A stretch of 64,000 nt of DNA from Aquarana catesbeiana (taxonomy: Eukaryota > Chordata > Amphibia > Anura > Ranidae): contig NC_133332.1 of assembly GCF_042186555.1 (NCBI RefSeq), forward strand, positions 237,780,015 to 237,844,014, in the 5' to 3' direction. Below, piece by piece: positions 35,186-46,885 of this stretch. Every line of letters starts with the position of its first letter. Position 1 is the stretch's first letter. Both the position numbers and the translations under genes were made by a program. The notes below the pieces were generated by a model. It was given only the letters and a program-made list of their open reading frames with translations, was not told the origin of the DNA and ran no database searches.

Positions 35186-37890
35186 TCAATGACCCCTCCC
35201 CCTCGGAGGACCACCGTGCTTGAGGGGAAAATGTCTATGGAAATCACAGAGGAGGACAGGGGTATGTACGTCTGAGGACGAGGCCCAAGAGCGTTCCTCT
35301 GGACCGTACCCCTTCCAATGCACCAGGTACTGTATGCCCCCACGGAGCCTACGGGAGTCAACAATGGATTGTACTTCATACTCCTCATGGTTCTCAACCT
35401 GTATAAGGTGAGGACATGGCACCGAGGTGGTAAAGCGATTGCAGACCAAAGGTTTCAATAATGAGACATGAAACACATTTGAGATGCGCATACTAGGAGG
35501 AAGGTCCAAGGCGTAAGCCACTGGGTCAATCCTGCGAAGGATACGGAAAGGCCCAATAAAACGAGGTGCGAACTTCAAAGAAGGAACATGAAGTCGGAGG
35601 TTGGGAGACGACAGCCAGACTCTGTCCCCAACCTGGTAGGAAGGTGCAGGCAGGCATCTGCGGTCAGCATGGAGTCTGTACCTATCGTTAGCATGTTGCA
35701 AAGCCTCCTGAACTTGTGCCCAAGTGGAACGAAGACCACAGAGATGCACCTCTAACGCAGGAATACTCTGCGTAATAAACAAGTCAGGCAACATAGAAGG
35801 TTGGAAGCCATAATTCGTCATAAACGGGGACAATCGGGAAGCAGAATTCAAGGCACTGTTGTGAGCAAACTCTGCCCATGGTAATAGGTCTGACCAGTTG
35901 TTATGATGGTCAGAAATATAGCAACGTAAGAATTGCTCCAAGGACTGATTGGCTCGTTCTGTGGCCCCATTAGACTGCGGGTGATACGCAGAGGAGAAAG
36001 CAAGCTGAATTCCCAACTGTGCACAAAAGGATCACCAGAACCGGGAGAAAAACTGACTACCCCTGTCCGAGAAAATCACCTTGGGTAGTCCATGTAATCG
36101 AAAGATCTCCCGAGCAAAAATGGAAGCCAGTTCCTTAAAAGTGGGCAGCTTCTTAAGTGGTATACAATGACACATCTTTGAGAACCGGTCAACCACCATA
36201 AGGATAACAGTGTTTCCTTGGGAGTTGGGTAACTCCACAATGAAATCCATAGACAGGTGGGTCCAGGGCCTCTCTCAATTGGGTATGGGTTGTAGGAGGC
36301 CCACTGGAAGGTGTCGTGGAGTCTTACTCTAAGCACACACGGAACAGGCAGCTACAAAGGCAGTTACATCAGCCCGTAGACTAGGCCACCAGAATTGTTG
36401 GGAAATGGCCCAAACGAGTTGATTCCTGCCAGGGTGGCCAGCTGCCTTGGGAGAATGGTAAGTCTGGAGCACGGCAGTACGAAGACTCTCTGGGACAAAG
36501 CAGTGGTCACAAGGTTTCTCAGGAGGAGCATAGACCTGAGCAGCAAGAATTTTGTCACCCAAAGGAAAAGTAAGACTGGTGCGAACCGTAGCCACGATAA
36601 GATCAGGAGGAATCACAGGAACTGGAACCGACTCCAACTTGAAAGTGGAGGAAAATTGTCGTGACAAGGCGTCAGCCCTTGCATTCTTAGTACCAGGTAA
36701 GAATGAGACAATGTAATTAAAACTCAACAAGAAAAGAGCTCATCCTGCCCCTCTGGGAGAGAGGCACCTCAGACAAGAATGCGAGATTCTTATGGTCAGT
36801 AAGAATGAGAACCGGCACAGTGGTACCTTCAAGGAGATGTCTCAATTCTTTCAGGGCTAAAATGATCGCCAACAGCTCTCTATCACCAATCTCGTAATTG
36901 CACTCTGCAGGTGACAATTTCTTGGAAAAGTAGCCACACGGATGCATAGCTCTCAGAGTTAGGACGCTGAGACAGAAGGGCGCCAACTCCAGTCTCAGAA
37001 GATTCAACTTTTAGGATAAAAGGCAACGTAGGATCAGGATGTGCCAACACAGGAGCACAAACAAAGGCAGCCTTGAGAGTCTCAAAGGCCTTAATGGACC
37101 CTGGAGACCAACTCTGTGGGTTACCGTCCTTTCTGGTCATTTCAGTCAGGGGCTTGACCAGAGACGAGAAGTTACGAATAAACTTCTGATAATAGTTGGC
37201 AAAGCCCAGGAAACGCTGCAGAGGATGTAAACCCACGGATCGAGGCCACTGTAGGACTGCCGAAAGTTTCTCTGGGTCCATCGAAAAACCAGCAGTGGAA
37301 ATGACATAGCCCAGGAATTTAACCTGTTCACGATGGAACTCGCACTTCTCCAGTTTACAATAGAGATTGTTCTCTCTTAGTTTCAGAAGCACACGACAGA
37401 CATCTGTGTGGTGGCTCTCCAGGGACTTGGGAAATATGAGGATATCATCCAGATAAACCAACACACATAACTGCAACAAATCTCGGAGGACATCGTTAAT
37501 AAATTCCTGGAAAACTGCTGGTGCGTTACAAAGGCCAAAAGGCATTATGAGATACTCATAATGGCCTGTTCTGGTATTAAATGCAGTTTTCCACTCGTCG
37601 CCTTCCTTAATCCACATGAGATTGTATGCCCCTCTCAAATCAAGCTTCGTGAAAACCGTTGCTCCCTTGAGGCGGTCAAATAACTCTGTAATCAACGGAA
37701 TCGGGTAGACATTCTTAATCATGAAACAATTGAGACCCCTATAATCAATACAAGGTCTCAGTTCACCGCTCTTCTTCTTCACAAAGAAGAAACCAGCACC
37801 AGCAGGAGATGAGAATTTGCAGATGAAACCTCGAGAAAGTGCGTTTGCAACATACTCCTCCATGGCCTTATCCTCCAAGACCAACAAAGG
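35186..37890 (-). pseudogene. gypsy pol: RT, RNase H, integrase, chromodomain
   Basis: RT lies at 37887-36990: FFFVKKKSGELRPCIDYRGL, TKLDLRGAYNL, FGLCNAPAVFQ and the catalytic VYLDDILIF are all intact. RNase H follows (36990-36717): YEIGDRELLAI and LTDHKNL. Integrase spans 36730-35400: an HHCC-type zinc region (HSPKAAGHPGR, then CSVC), the core with MDFIVELP, FSDRGSQF and NGATERANQ supplying D, D and E. The C-terminal chromodomain is at about 35340-35200: YLVHWKGYGPEERSW. Chromodomains steer integration toward particular chromatin. Frames shift near 36985, 36330 and 36020, so no polyprotein can be made. Confidence 0.92.
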
Positions 37891-37896
37891 GTAAAC

Positions 37897-39380
37897 CTAG
37901 CCACAAGGGGGTATGGCATCAGGTTGAAGGTCAATTGCACAATCATAAGGCCGTTGTGGAGGCAAACTATCGGCTTGACCTTTGTCAAAGACATCGCTAA
38001 AATCGTGGTACTCCTCTGGCAGGGAGGAGAGTGAAGAGGTGCACAGGACCTTGGCTACCTTCTGGTAGTACGTCTTACTGCATTGTGGAGACCAAGAGAG
38101 AACCTCAGCACAGAGCCAATCAAAAGAGGGGTTGTGCCTCTGTAACCAAGAATAACCAATAACCAGCCCAAACCTAGGTGAGGAAATAACTTGGAATTGG
38201 ATTATCTCATGGTGAAGAGCCCCTACGGCCATGGACAATGGAACAGTCTCATGAGGCTGTAGAGGTCTCCCGTCAAGAGCCTCAATGGCAAGTGGAATGC
38301 CACGCAGCTGCAGTGGAATAGAATGCTACGATATAAAGGCAGCATCAATGAACAGGCCTGCAGCCCCAGAGTCGATTAGAGCCTGTATCTTGATGGACGA
38401 CTCAGCCCAAGAAAGGGTGACCGAAACCAGGGGCTTATCCTTCAGGATAACTGGGGACGAAACAACGCCACCTAAGGTCTGTCCATGACAGGACCTTAAG
38501 GTTCGGGCGTTCCCTGGACGGGTGTGACAGGACTTCAAAAAGTGACCTGGCTGGCCACAATAAAGGCACAATCTCTCCCTCCTCCTAAAGGCTCTCTCAT
38601 CTGCAGAGAGACGTGTGAAGCCCAAGTGCATGGGTTCATCTTCACTGACCGACTCGGTACCAGGAGGCATGGAAGGTGAGGGAGGCACGGGTGGGACTGC
38701 AAAGCTCGGAGGCAAACATAGAGAAGGCTTCCGCAAGTGCTCCTTAAAAGAGAGTCTTTCTCTGAGTATGGAGTCAATGAGGATGGCAAACGTGATCAAC
38801 CTCTCCAGCTCAGTGGGTATATCTCGGGCTGCTATCTCATCCTTGATGGAATCTGAGAGACCATGAGAAAAAGCAGCCACGAGGGCCTCGTTGTTCCAAG
38901 CAACCTCTGTTGCCAGAGTACGGAATTCAATGGCGTAGTCGGCAACAGTTCTTGTACTCTGTTTGATGGACATGAGGCACTTGGCAGCAGAAGCGGAACA
39001 TGCGGGAACATCAAATACCCTTTTAAAGGAGGCCACAAAGTCAGGGTAACTCAAGACAACAGGTTTTTGCGTCTCCCATAGAGGGTTTGCCCAGGCCAAG
39101 GCTCTCTCAGAAAACAAAGATATCATAAAACCTACTTTGCTTCTGTCCGTGGGAAACGCCCACTCAAGGCTGGTGCCTGCACAGAGACTGGCGCAGCAGA
39201 TGGGATGGCCTGCAACTCAGGTTGTACCGGGGCAGCCACAGTGGGAGTTTCCAGGTGAGCCGTGTGACTCAGGAGCGTTTGTAGCTATAGCAAACTGATC
39301 CATGCGGTGATCTTGCTCATCCAATCTGGAAAAAATATTACCAACAAGTGGATTGACTGTATCTTCTGAATTAATGGCCC
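37897..39380 (-). pseudogene. gypsy gag and protease, broken
   Basis: The gag N-terminal piece (39380-39217) reads NIFSRLDEQDHRMDQFAIAT. The capsid-like region follows (39126 to about 38620), then one CCHC zinc knuckle, CLYCGQPGHFLKSC, and the protease active-site stretch ALIDSGAAGLFID at about 38340. The remaining protease lies in the next frame to 37897. Several frame changes separate the pieces. A single knuckle followed by a DSGA protease is usual for chromovirus Gag-Pol. Confidence 0.88.
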
Positions 39381-39381
39381 G

Positions 39382-39605
39382 AGACAGAAGTAAAGTTAAA
39401 TCACACTTGTTTAATAATAATAATAATAATAAGGTAAACAGAGTAAGCGTAGTCAAAACAAGCCAGAGTTCAGTAACCGGATCGGGCAGTCAGCCAAGCA
39501 AATGTCAGAGATAATTGGGTAGCTGTGGAGAGAGATGGAAGCTGGCAATTAGTCAACAGCTGAGCGGCCAGCTCAGAGAAGGAAGGGCTGAGCCCAGCCC
39601 TGACA
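39382..39605 (-). repeat. 5' LTR of the gypsy element, internally deleted
   Basis: Only about 224 bp against 428 bp in its partner. Both share the AAT run and both outer flanks, but the segment between AAATGTCAGAG and TTGGGTAGCTGTGG is missing. The right edge GCCCAGCCCTGACA is intact. Confidence 0.85.
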
Positions 39606-40714
39606 ATATCTTAGAGAGCGCAAGAAGGTCCAGGATTCCCAGAGATCAGGAGCAGCAGCAGATGACATTTATGTACCCAGGCTGTGGTACTATGAGAGAC
39701 TGAATTTTCTGTCAGACCAGACTGAAGTCAGGCAATCACTCTCCACTCTTCCTTCCACCCTTCCTTCCACGCTACCTTCCACCTCAGCTGAGGCTTCCGA
39801 CACCCAACCTGGGCCTTCCAGCCAGGAAGAAGTGGAGGAGCCCAGCTTGAGCCAGGTATAGCATTGTTTAACATATTTCTTGTCAAAAAATTAATGATGT
39901 TAACTAGATGTTATTATTGATCACTAATTGCTGATTTAATAAAGTGTTTTACATATCAATAGACAGTAGTGTCCAAAAATGATTGTGACAAGAATGAAAA
40001 ATGCTGGGGTCAGAATGATAGTCTTTTCTATTTGTTAACATTTAATTTGCAACAGTCATGAGCTGAAAATTGTGTGTGGTTGATGACCAAAAAACTAAAA
40101 CTATGTCCCTTTTTCATACACAGGAAAGCCTCAGCCAGGAGGAGGGCGTGGAATGTGGCAGCCAGGAGGAGGCTGTGGAATGTGGCAGCCACGAGAAGGC
40201 AGGGGTTAGTGGCAGCCAGGAGGTGGCCGGGCCCAGTAGCCTGGCAGAATCACAGGTCCCTCCCCTCAGCCTTCCACCAAAAAGGCCCAGGAAGGGGAGG
40301 AACGTGGAGGAGTCAGCACTCAGGCTGATTGAGGAGGCTTCTGCTGCCCTCAGAACCACCCCCACTCTTCAAGAGGCCTTTGCCTCCATGGCTGCATGCA
40401 AACTGCAGGAAATGGAGAAGGGCCAATGCCTCTTGTGTGAGGAAATCATGTACCTCACACTAAATAAAGGTTTGAGGGGCGAAATCACCAACAAAACCCA
40501 CCTGTGTGAGTTGGACCATCCTCCTCTCATCCTCCTCCTGCCACACCTCCAACACCTCAGCCACAGCCTGGATGTAAGCCTGGAAGGAAGAGTGGAAGGA
40601 AGACAAGAAAGTGATGGCCTGGGTTCAGTCTGGTCTGACAAAAGGCGCAGGCTGTGGTATGACCACAGCCTGGGGACATATATGTCATCTGCTGCTGTTC
40701 CTGATCTCTTGTAG

Positions 40715-41394
40715 TCTGGGATCGAATTGTGCTCACTATTATAAGGACTCAGCCCACCAATTTTGGCTGGCAAATAATTGATCTGTGCCCTGGGGTACAA
40801 AGGCTTTGCCAAATTCAGCAGTTTCTCCAGCGTTGCCTTCCTCTTAATTTGGTTATGACCCCTAATAAAGGGATTTTTATGTGTATTTTTCTTCAAAAAG
40901 GACAGTTTGTTTGTGAGTAGGCAGGTACATTTAAAAAATACAAAGTCTTAACAAGGGACACCAACACCAAGCAACCTCCTTGAGGTTAAAAAATACAAGA
41001 TAATAATGGTGTTGTGGTAACTTGACACATAAAACCCACCAAAAAAAATTAGGGAGATCACCAAAAAAATTAAAAAATAAAAATAAAACAGGATATCTTG
41101 ATTAAAAAGACAACAAAAAAAAAATATTCACTATAAAAACCAAAAAAACGAATTCTTCTGGAGATTCGACGAAAATAAAAAAATATATATTCATAAAATC
41201 ACGAGAAATAATAAAGAAATCAGTTTGTGTGAATATATGCAGCAAAACAACTTAATTCTTCTAGCATTATAAAGAAGAAGAGAATGCGCTGCATTAAAAG
41301 ATTTTAAAATTTTCAGCGTGACGAATGTGCTACCTCCATTACGAACAGTAGTTTTACCAGACCGAGCGCTTCCGTCTTGTAATTTATTCTAAAC
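40715..41394. other. Harbinger 3' region, gene-free
   Basis: No gene. It contains A-rich stretches at about 41040-41130 and leads into the right subterminal region of the Harbinger (GTACACACGATCGGAATT at about 41425), whose paired GTCGGAATT-type motifs run to 41610. Confidence 0.6.
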
Positions 41395-41610
41395 ATGCGT
41401 GGCACCTTCTACGTCGGAATTGTGTACACACGATCGGAATTCGCACGAACGGATTTTGTTGTCGGAAAATTGAAGAACCAGATCTCAAATTTTGTGCAAC
41501 GGAAATTCCGATGGAAACTGTCCGATGGGGCCTGCACACGGCCGGAATTTCCGACTACAAGCACTGATCGAACATTTTACGTCGGAAAGTCCGACCGTGT
41601 GTACGGGACA

Positions 41611-42215
41611 TTAAAGGACAGAGAGTATCCACATCTGTAGCTGCTGACTTTTAATATTAGGGCACTTACCTGTTCACAAATTGAGCGATGTCCTCACCCG
41701 AGCTGATTTTTCAATCAGCTCTTGGGTGCTGCCACCATCATCTCGGCTAATGGAAACCAGCAGTAAATGCCTTGCGGCTTCACAGCCCGTTCCCTACTGT
41801 GCATGTGCAAAGCGCGCTGCGCTTTGTGAATGGCCCGGCTGCGGGGAAGGAGGAGGGGAGCTTCTGACTGAGTTCGCTCAGTTCTGCCAGAAGTGGGAGC
41901 GGGTACCCATTAAAACCAGGTACCTGGTCCCCTCCAAAAGGTGCCAAATGTGGCAGCGGATGGGGAGGGGAGGAGGCAGAGAAACAGTTTCTCTTTTTGG
42001 GTGGAGCTCCGCTTTTCCTCACTGCAACCCTCTCCTATTGCTATTTGAAGAAGCCTATATTTGTTTATATGTTTTTCCTGCAGCCCACCCCCTGCCTCCA
42101 TTCTTTCCTAGGCAAAATTGGCATGTCCCTGCTTCTGCAGCCTTGTGGGATGACCCGGTCATATATCCTAGGAGGTTGAAGGATTAGGGTAGGGGTGGAT
42201 GAAGTTCTTCTTTAA
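41611..42215. mobile_element. TTAA-flanked MITE, second copy
   Basis: TTAA is at both edges (41611-41614 and 42212-42215). The ends are TTAAAGGACAGAGAGTATCC on the left and, complemented, TTAAAGAAGAACTTCATCC on the right. The core from 41637 (TGTAGCTGCTGACTTTTAAT) is homologous to 3840-4060. It abuts the Harbinger right end, so it used the TTAA created there. Confidence 0.75.
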
Positions 42216-42472
42216 AACCAGTTAGCAACCTCCCTTTAGCAGATTTACTGCTACAGGGCGGCTGCTGTGCAGGATATATATACGTCATCCCGCACTTCCG
42301 GGTAGCGGGCTTGAATGCACACGGCCGCCGACTCGCTCCTGCTGTGATTTTTCACAGCGGGAGCTGATGAACGGGTACCACAGACTGTCTGCCAGCACCT
42401 GCTGATCATTAGGTATAGAGATAGAATGGCAGTTTGCCTATGCCTTTCCTAATCAAACATAAACTTTGTTAG
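42216..42472. repeat. Dispersed GC-rich repeat fragment
   Basis: A segment containing GCAGATTTACTGCTACAGGG and GCTCCTGCTGTGATTTTTCA with its local complement CAGCGGGAGC. It looks like a truncated dispersed repeat; I cannot name the family. Confidence 0.4.
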
Positions 42473-42477
42473 GGTTT

Positions 42478-43307
42478 TGTGACGGACCCGTACTCAAGAT
42501 GTCCGCTGTAAATGCTTCCTCTGTCCGGTACCACACGATCCAAGACCCCTTAGCTTTCCCATTCACTAGTCATAGCTTAGTGTAGGGGAAAACATCAGAC
42601 AACACCAGTCTTGGAGTACATGAGGAATAGCCTTTTATTTGAGATTTCACACAAATATATACAGCAGGATGACAAACTGTAACCAGAAACCTAATTAACA
42701 TGAGCTAATTATCTAATCCTTTAGACAGCCTAAGTGACTAAGAGACATGACCTTTAGGACAGACTTGTTGTCTTTTAGCTCAGAAGACACAATCAACATT
42801 ATCAACACAGAACTCCTTCATACAATAGCAAGGTTAATTAACACAAACAACAATGGGTGACATACTCTTACGTACACACGAGCGGACTTGCCAACGGGCT
42901 AAACTTCGTCTCATATCGAACATGTTCTAAATCTGAGTCCGTCAGAAATGCTGACAGAAAAAGTCAGATGGGGCATACACACGGTCGGAATGTCTGACCA
43001 AAAGCTCCCATCTGACTTTTTCTGTGGGGAAGTCCGGCCGTTTGTACGTGGCATTAGAAGTAGACAACAGGAAACCCAGGGCTTTCCAGATCTCATTAAT
43101 CAGCATTCCTTTCCCATACACCTGCTATATGAGTCCCAAGCATGCAGAGACCATCATGGCCTCCTTAATAATGTCCTTTTGCATTACATAACAGAATATC
43201 TTACTAAATACTTGTAGCTTCCTCAAATGCCAGGGCCCATAGTCGGTGGACAGGAGGCTAGCATTCAGTCCCCTCCAAAAGCCTCTGTCCCGGCTAGGTC
43301 TGCCACA
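42478..43307 (-). repeat. 3' LTR, carrying a Harbinger MITE
   Basis: 830 bp. Without the 183-bp MITE and its 3-bp duplication it is about 644 bp, matching its 640-bp partner at 50153. The partners remain very similar by eye. Confidence 0.9.
42871..43053. mobile_element. 183-bp Harbinger MITE
   Basis: A TTA duplication flanks it (42868-42870 and 43054-43056). Ends are CGTACACACGAGCGGACTT on the left and, complemented, TGCCACGTACAAACGGCCGG on the right. The partner LTR at about 50543 shows the unfilled site ACTCTTAGAAGTAG, so boundaries and duplication are confirmed by an empty site within the same element. Confidence 0.93.
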
Positions 43308-45075
43308 CATCTCCCCTTTCAGCAAGAGACTAATGCAGGAAGAGACCCCAGACGAGTTGACTCCGAAGTAAGTCCATAGTTCCAGTCCCCTAATGCCTGT
43401 ACCCACACAGTACCTCAAACAAATTGTCCCAAACATAGCATTACTTACCCAGCCAACCTCTGCCTCTCTCAGAGAACATGCCCGCCGCTGGAGAGAAGAC
43501 AGGGTGACTGGGCTCACTCCGTCATGCTGTTGGGGATCTGGGCCGACTGCCCAGCATCCCTGGGGTATACAAGCGGGGACTGAAGTCCCATCCACTTTTA
43601 GTAGGTGAAAACCCCCTAGTGCTTGCAAAGCATTGCTGACATTCTCCTATCTCAGTGCCGCACCATTTTCTGGGGTTGTGTCAGTGGAGAACGAAGTCCC
43701 ATCCACTACCACAGGAACTCCCTCTTATGTTAGTTGAGGGCAGAGTCCAGCAGCACTCTGCCCAGTTGCCAGCCCTTCTGCTGGGCTCCTGCGAGTGGAG
43801 ACAGCAGTCCCATCTACCGGGATATCAGCTCAAGCTGCAGTTGTGAGGTGCATTGCATTCTCTCCTTGGGTCCTGATCTGCTGCTCGGGAGTGACCACCA
43901 CCTCCTCACCCTGAGCCTCCAGAACTGCCACAGGCGTGGGGCAGAGGTCTTGGACCCTCTGTCCAGGTGCCAGTGCTTTATCTGGGTTGGTGTCATCATT
44001 CTGGGGCGCCATCTGCTGCTGGACAGTGAGGCCGATCGCCCCAGCTTCCTGAAGCCGTAGAGACACTGTAGGTGCTAGGCAGAGGCCAGTGGCACTCTGC
44101 CCTGTTGCCAGTGATTCAGCTGGGAGTGGAAGCTTTACTACCTCAGCCTGTCAATGGAGAGAGGGGCCAACTGCCCTGGCTCCCTGTAACTCCACAGTTG
44201 TTGCAAGTGCTGGGCAGAGGTTGGTGGCACTCTGCCTTGATGCCAGCACTTCTGCTGGGAACATCACATCCTCCGCTCCAGATAACCGTTGGGGCAGGAG
44301 GCTGGCTTCCTCCACTCCCAAACTGTGTAGCTGCCATTGGGGAGGTGAGCCGGCTGCTTCCTTTTCCATTCCCTCCCTGGCTGCTGGGATGACTTGTCTG
44401 TGGTACTGTCTCCCAGGTGCACGGATCTTTGCTGGGGAGGAAAGACCGCTTCCTCCACCCTGGCCAACTGTTGGGGAGGAACGACAAACACCTCGACTCC
44501 CTTCTCCCCTGTATCCTGATCTTCTGCTGGGAAGTGACCACCACCTTCTCACCCTGAGCCTCCGGAACTGCCACAGATGTGGGGCAGAGGCCATAGACCC
44601 TCTGTCCAGTGGCCAGCGCTTCAGCTGGGGAAGTTCCTTGTAACTCCACAGATACTGCTGTTGGTGCTGGGCAGAGCACAGTGAAGTTTGGCCCTAATAC
44701 CAGCTCTTCTGCTGGGTGCTTGCCAGGTTGTTCTTCCTCAGCAGAAAAGTCTATCAAATCCCCTATTTCTGCAACTGGTGTCTGGGGATAGAGGTTCACC
44801 ATCTGTCCGTGGAACTCAGAACATGCTATCGGTGCTGGGCAGAAGTTAGCAGAGCTCTGCCTTGTTGTCAGCACTTCAACTTTGGGGATGGCAATCTCTA
44901 GATTTTCCACTACCAATTCTCATGCATGCTGCTGAACAGGCACATTCCTCCATCCAACTTCATCTTTTGCAGAAACAGGGTCATCAAGGTCAGTCAGCAC
45001 TTGCTTCATCCGCCATAAGACCTCCGCGTCCATAGCTGCGGGGGCAGGTTGGCAAAGCACACTGTTACTCTCCAG

Positions 45076-46885
45076 TAGGGATGAGCCGAACACCCCCCTG
45101 TTCGGTTCGCTCCAGAACTTGCGAACTCAGAACTCAGGCAAAAAATTCATTCGAACACCATTAAAGTCTATGGGACACGAACATGAATAATCAAAAGTGC
45201 TAATTTTAAAGGCTTATATGCAAGTAATTGTCATAAAAAGTGTTTGGGGACCTGGGTCCTGCCCCAGGGAACAAGGATCAATGCAAAAAAATTTTTTAAA
45301 AATGTCAGTTTTTTTCGGGGAATGCCACAGGGAAGTCCTGTCAAGTCCCCGTGCGTCAGAGGGGGCGGGGTCACCGGGTGGCCCCGCCCCCGTTATTTAA
45401 GAACCGTCAGAAGAGGAGAAGCGTCACACAGCGGGAGCCTCCCTCCATGCCATTATGGATGCGGAGCGGCCCAAAAAGAAGATGAAGACAAGAAGATGAA
45501 GAGAAGAAGATGAAGAGAAGAAGATGAAGAGAGAAGCGCCACACAGCAGGAGCCTCCCTTCATGCCATCATGGATGCGGAGCGGCCCGGAGAAGAAGGGA
45601 AGAAGATGCCGACGCCGCGGAGGAAGATGCCAGATTGGAACTCCGGAGGAAGAACCTGAAGAACCAGAAGAACCAGAAGAAGAAGAAGATGGAGGAAGAA
45701 ACCGAAGGAAGAAAGAAGAAAGAAGATAGAAGAAAGAAAAAGCATTTAAATAAAGGAATTGTCAAAAACTGTCTCTTGTCATTTTTAACATTTTTGACAC
45801 TTTTTTAGTGAAATGGTAGGGGTACAAGTACCCCCTTACCATTTCACACAGGGGGGAGGGCCGGGATCTGGGGGTCCCCTTGTTAAAGGGGGCTTCCAGA
45901 TTCTGATAAGCCCTCCGCCCGCAGACCCCCACAACCACAGGCCAGGGTTGTGGGGATGAGGCCCTTGTCCTCATCAACATGGGGACAAGGTGTTTTGGGT
46001 GGCTACCCCAAAGCACCCTCCCAATGTTGAGGGCATGTGGCCTGGTACGGTTCAGGGGGGGCGCTCTATCGTCCCCCCCTCTTTTCCTGCGGCCTGCCAG
46101 GTTGCATGCTCAGATAAGGGTCTGGTATGGATCTTTGGGGGGACCCCACACCGTTTTTTTTTTTAATTTTGGCATGGGGTTCCCCTTAAAATCCATACCA
46201 GATCTGAAGGGTCTGGTATAGATTTTGAGGGGGACCCTGTGCCATTTTTTTTTAAATTTTGGCCAGGGTTCCCCTTAATATCCATACCAGACCTGAAGGG
46301 CCTGGTATGGAATTTAGGGGGACCCCCCACGTCATTTTTTTATTAAATTTTGGTTCGGGGTTCCCCTGTGGGGAATTCCCATGCTGTTTTTATCAATGAA
46401 CTTTTATGTGTATTGTCGGACCGGCAATTCATTAATAGCCGCAAGTAGTTTAAATGACTTTTATTCCTCTGAAATGTCATTTTGCTGCCAGACTGTTCTA
46501 AACATGGGAAACATGCGCCCCTTTACAGGCATATTATAGACACCCCCAGGTACGAAATTTAAAGGGATATTACACTTTTATTGTTTCACTTTAAGCATTA
46601 TTAAAATCACTGCTCCCGAAAAAACAGCCGTTTTAAAAACTTTTTTTTGCATTGACCCATGTCTCCTGGGGCAGGACCCAGGTCCCCAAACACTTTTTAT
46701 GACAATACCATGAATATAAGCCTTTAAAATTAGCACTTTTGATTTCTCCCATAGACTTTTAAAGGGTGTTCCGCAGCATTCTAATTTGCCGCTAACACCC
46801 CAAATTGTTCGCTGTTCGGCGAACTTGCGAACAGCCGATGTTCGAGTTGAACATGAGTTCGACTCGAACTCAAAGCTCATCCCTA
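45076..46885. mobile_element. Palindromic non-autonomous hAT, 1.8 kb
   Basis: An 8-bp duplication CTCTCCAG flanks it (45068-45075 and 46886-46893). The left end is TAGGGATGAGCCGAAC and the right end CTCATCCCTA. The right roughly 100 bp is right-end type (GTTCGAGTTGAACATGAG) but the next segment inward is complementary to the left subterminal block, including GGGGCAGGACCCAGGTCCCC. This is the same chimeric design as at 21688-27035. A GAAGAA-rich centre and GGGGAACCCC modules are shared. It is non-coding. Confidence 0.92.

Larger units (their letters stand above)
34747..39605 (-). mobile_element. Chromodomain Ty3/gypsy retrotransposon
   Basis: A minus-strand LTR element of 4859 bp flanked by duplication ATATC (34742-34746 and 39606-39610). 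The 3' LTR is at 34747-35174 and a shortened 5' LTR at about 39382-39605. A purine tract (minus strand, near 35175-35220) adjoins the 3' LTR. Order on the minus strand is gag, protease, RT, RNase H, integrase, chromodomain, the order of chromoviruses. The 5' LTR has an internal deletion and its junction with gag lacks a primer site, so a deletion removed it. It belongs to the same LTR family as the solo LTR at 19023. Confidence 0.93.
34543..40714 (+). pseudogene. Harbinger MADF-domain protein, split by a gypsy element
   Basis: Exon 1 starts at ATG 34543 (MNGFKDHSFLPIFIDKYREL), shows a MADF pattern, hits a TAG at 34615-34617 and a 1-base deletion near 34678, and is cut by the gypsy element at 34747. 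It resumes at 39606 (after the duplication: LRERKKVQDSQRSGAAADD, then IYVPRLWYYERL) up to a donor CAG|GTATAG at 39855. The acceptor TACACAG precedes exon 2 (40124-40714), which is Glu/Ser/Gly-rich and then ends with the C-terminal helix region FASMAACKLQEMEKGQ. MADF proteins bind DNA; here it is a probable accessory to transposition. The gene was probably dead before or soon after the insertion. Confidence 0.85.
27135..41610 (+). mobile_element. Old PIF/Harbinger transposon, shell for nested insertions
   Basis: The left end TGCCGCATGCACACGATCAG (27135-27154) and right end (complement) TGTCCCGTACACACGGTCGG (41591-41610) are 14/20 matching inverted repeats. TTA follows on the right but TAC precedes on the left, so the expected 3-bp duplication is not intact. 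Inside are a transposase pseudogene (plus), a Myb/SANT remnant (minus) and a MADF remnant (plus). Subtracting the hAT (30009-32691), a repeat fragment (about 33043-33585) and the gypsy element (34747-39605) leaves about 6.4 kb, a plausible autonomous length. One element rather than two adjacent ones is inference from gene set and ends. Confidence 0.75.

Noticed and set aside
41395..41640. 81-codon open frame with many charged residues
   Set aside because: It is Harbinger subterminal repeat sequence (GTCGGAATT-type motifs), non-coding in the family.
43734..44643. Plus-strand frames of 106-184 codons
   Set aside because: Antisense to the interrupted gag-like gene, whose minus frame is continuous with flanking pieces.
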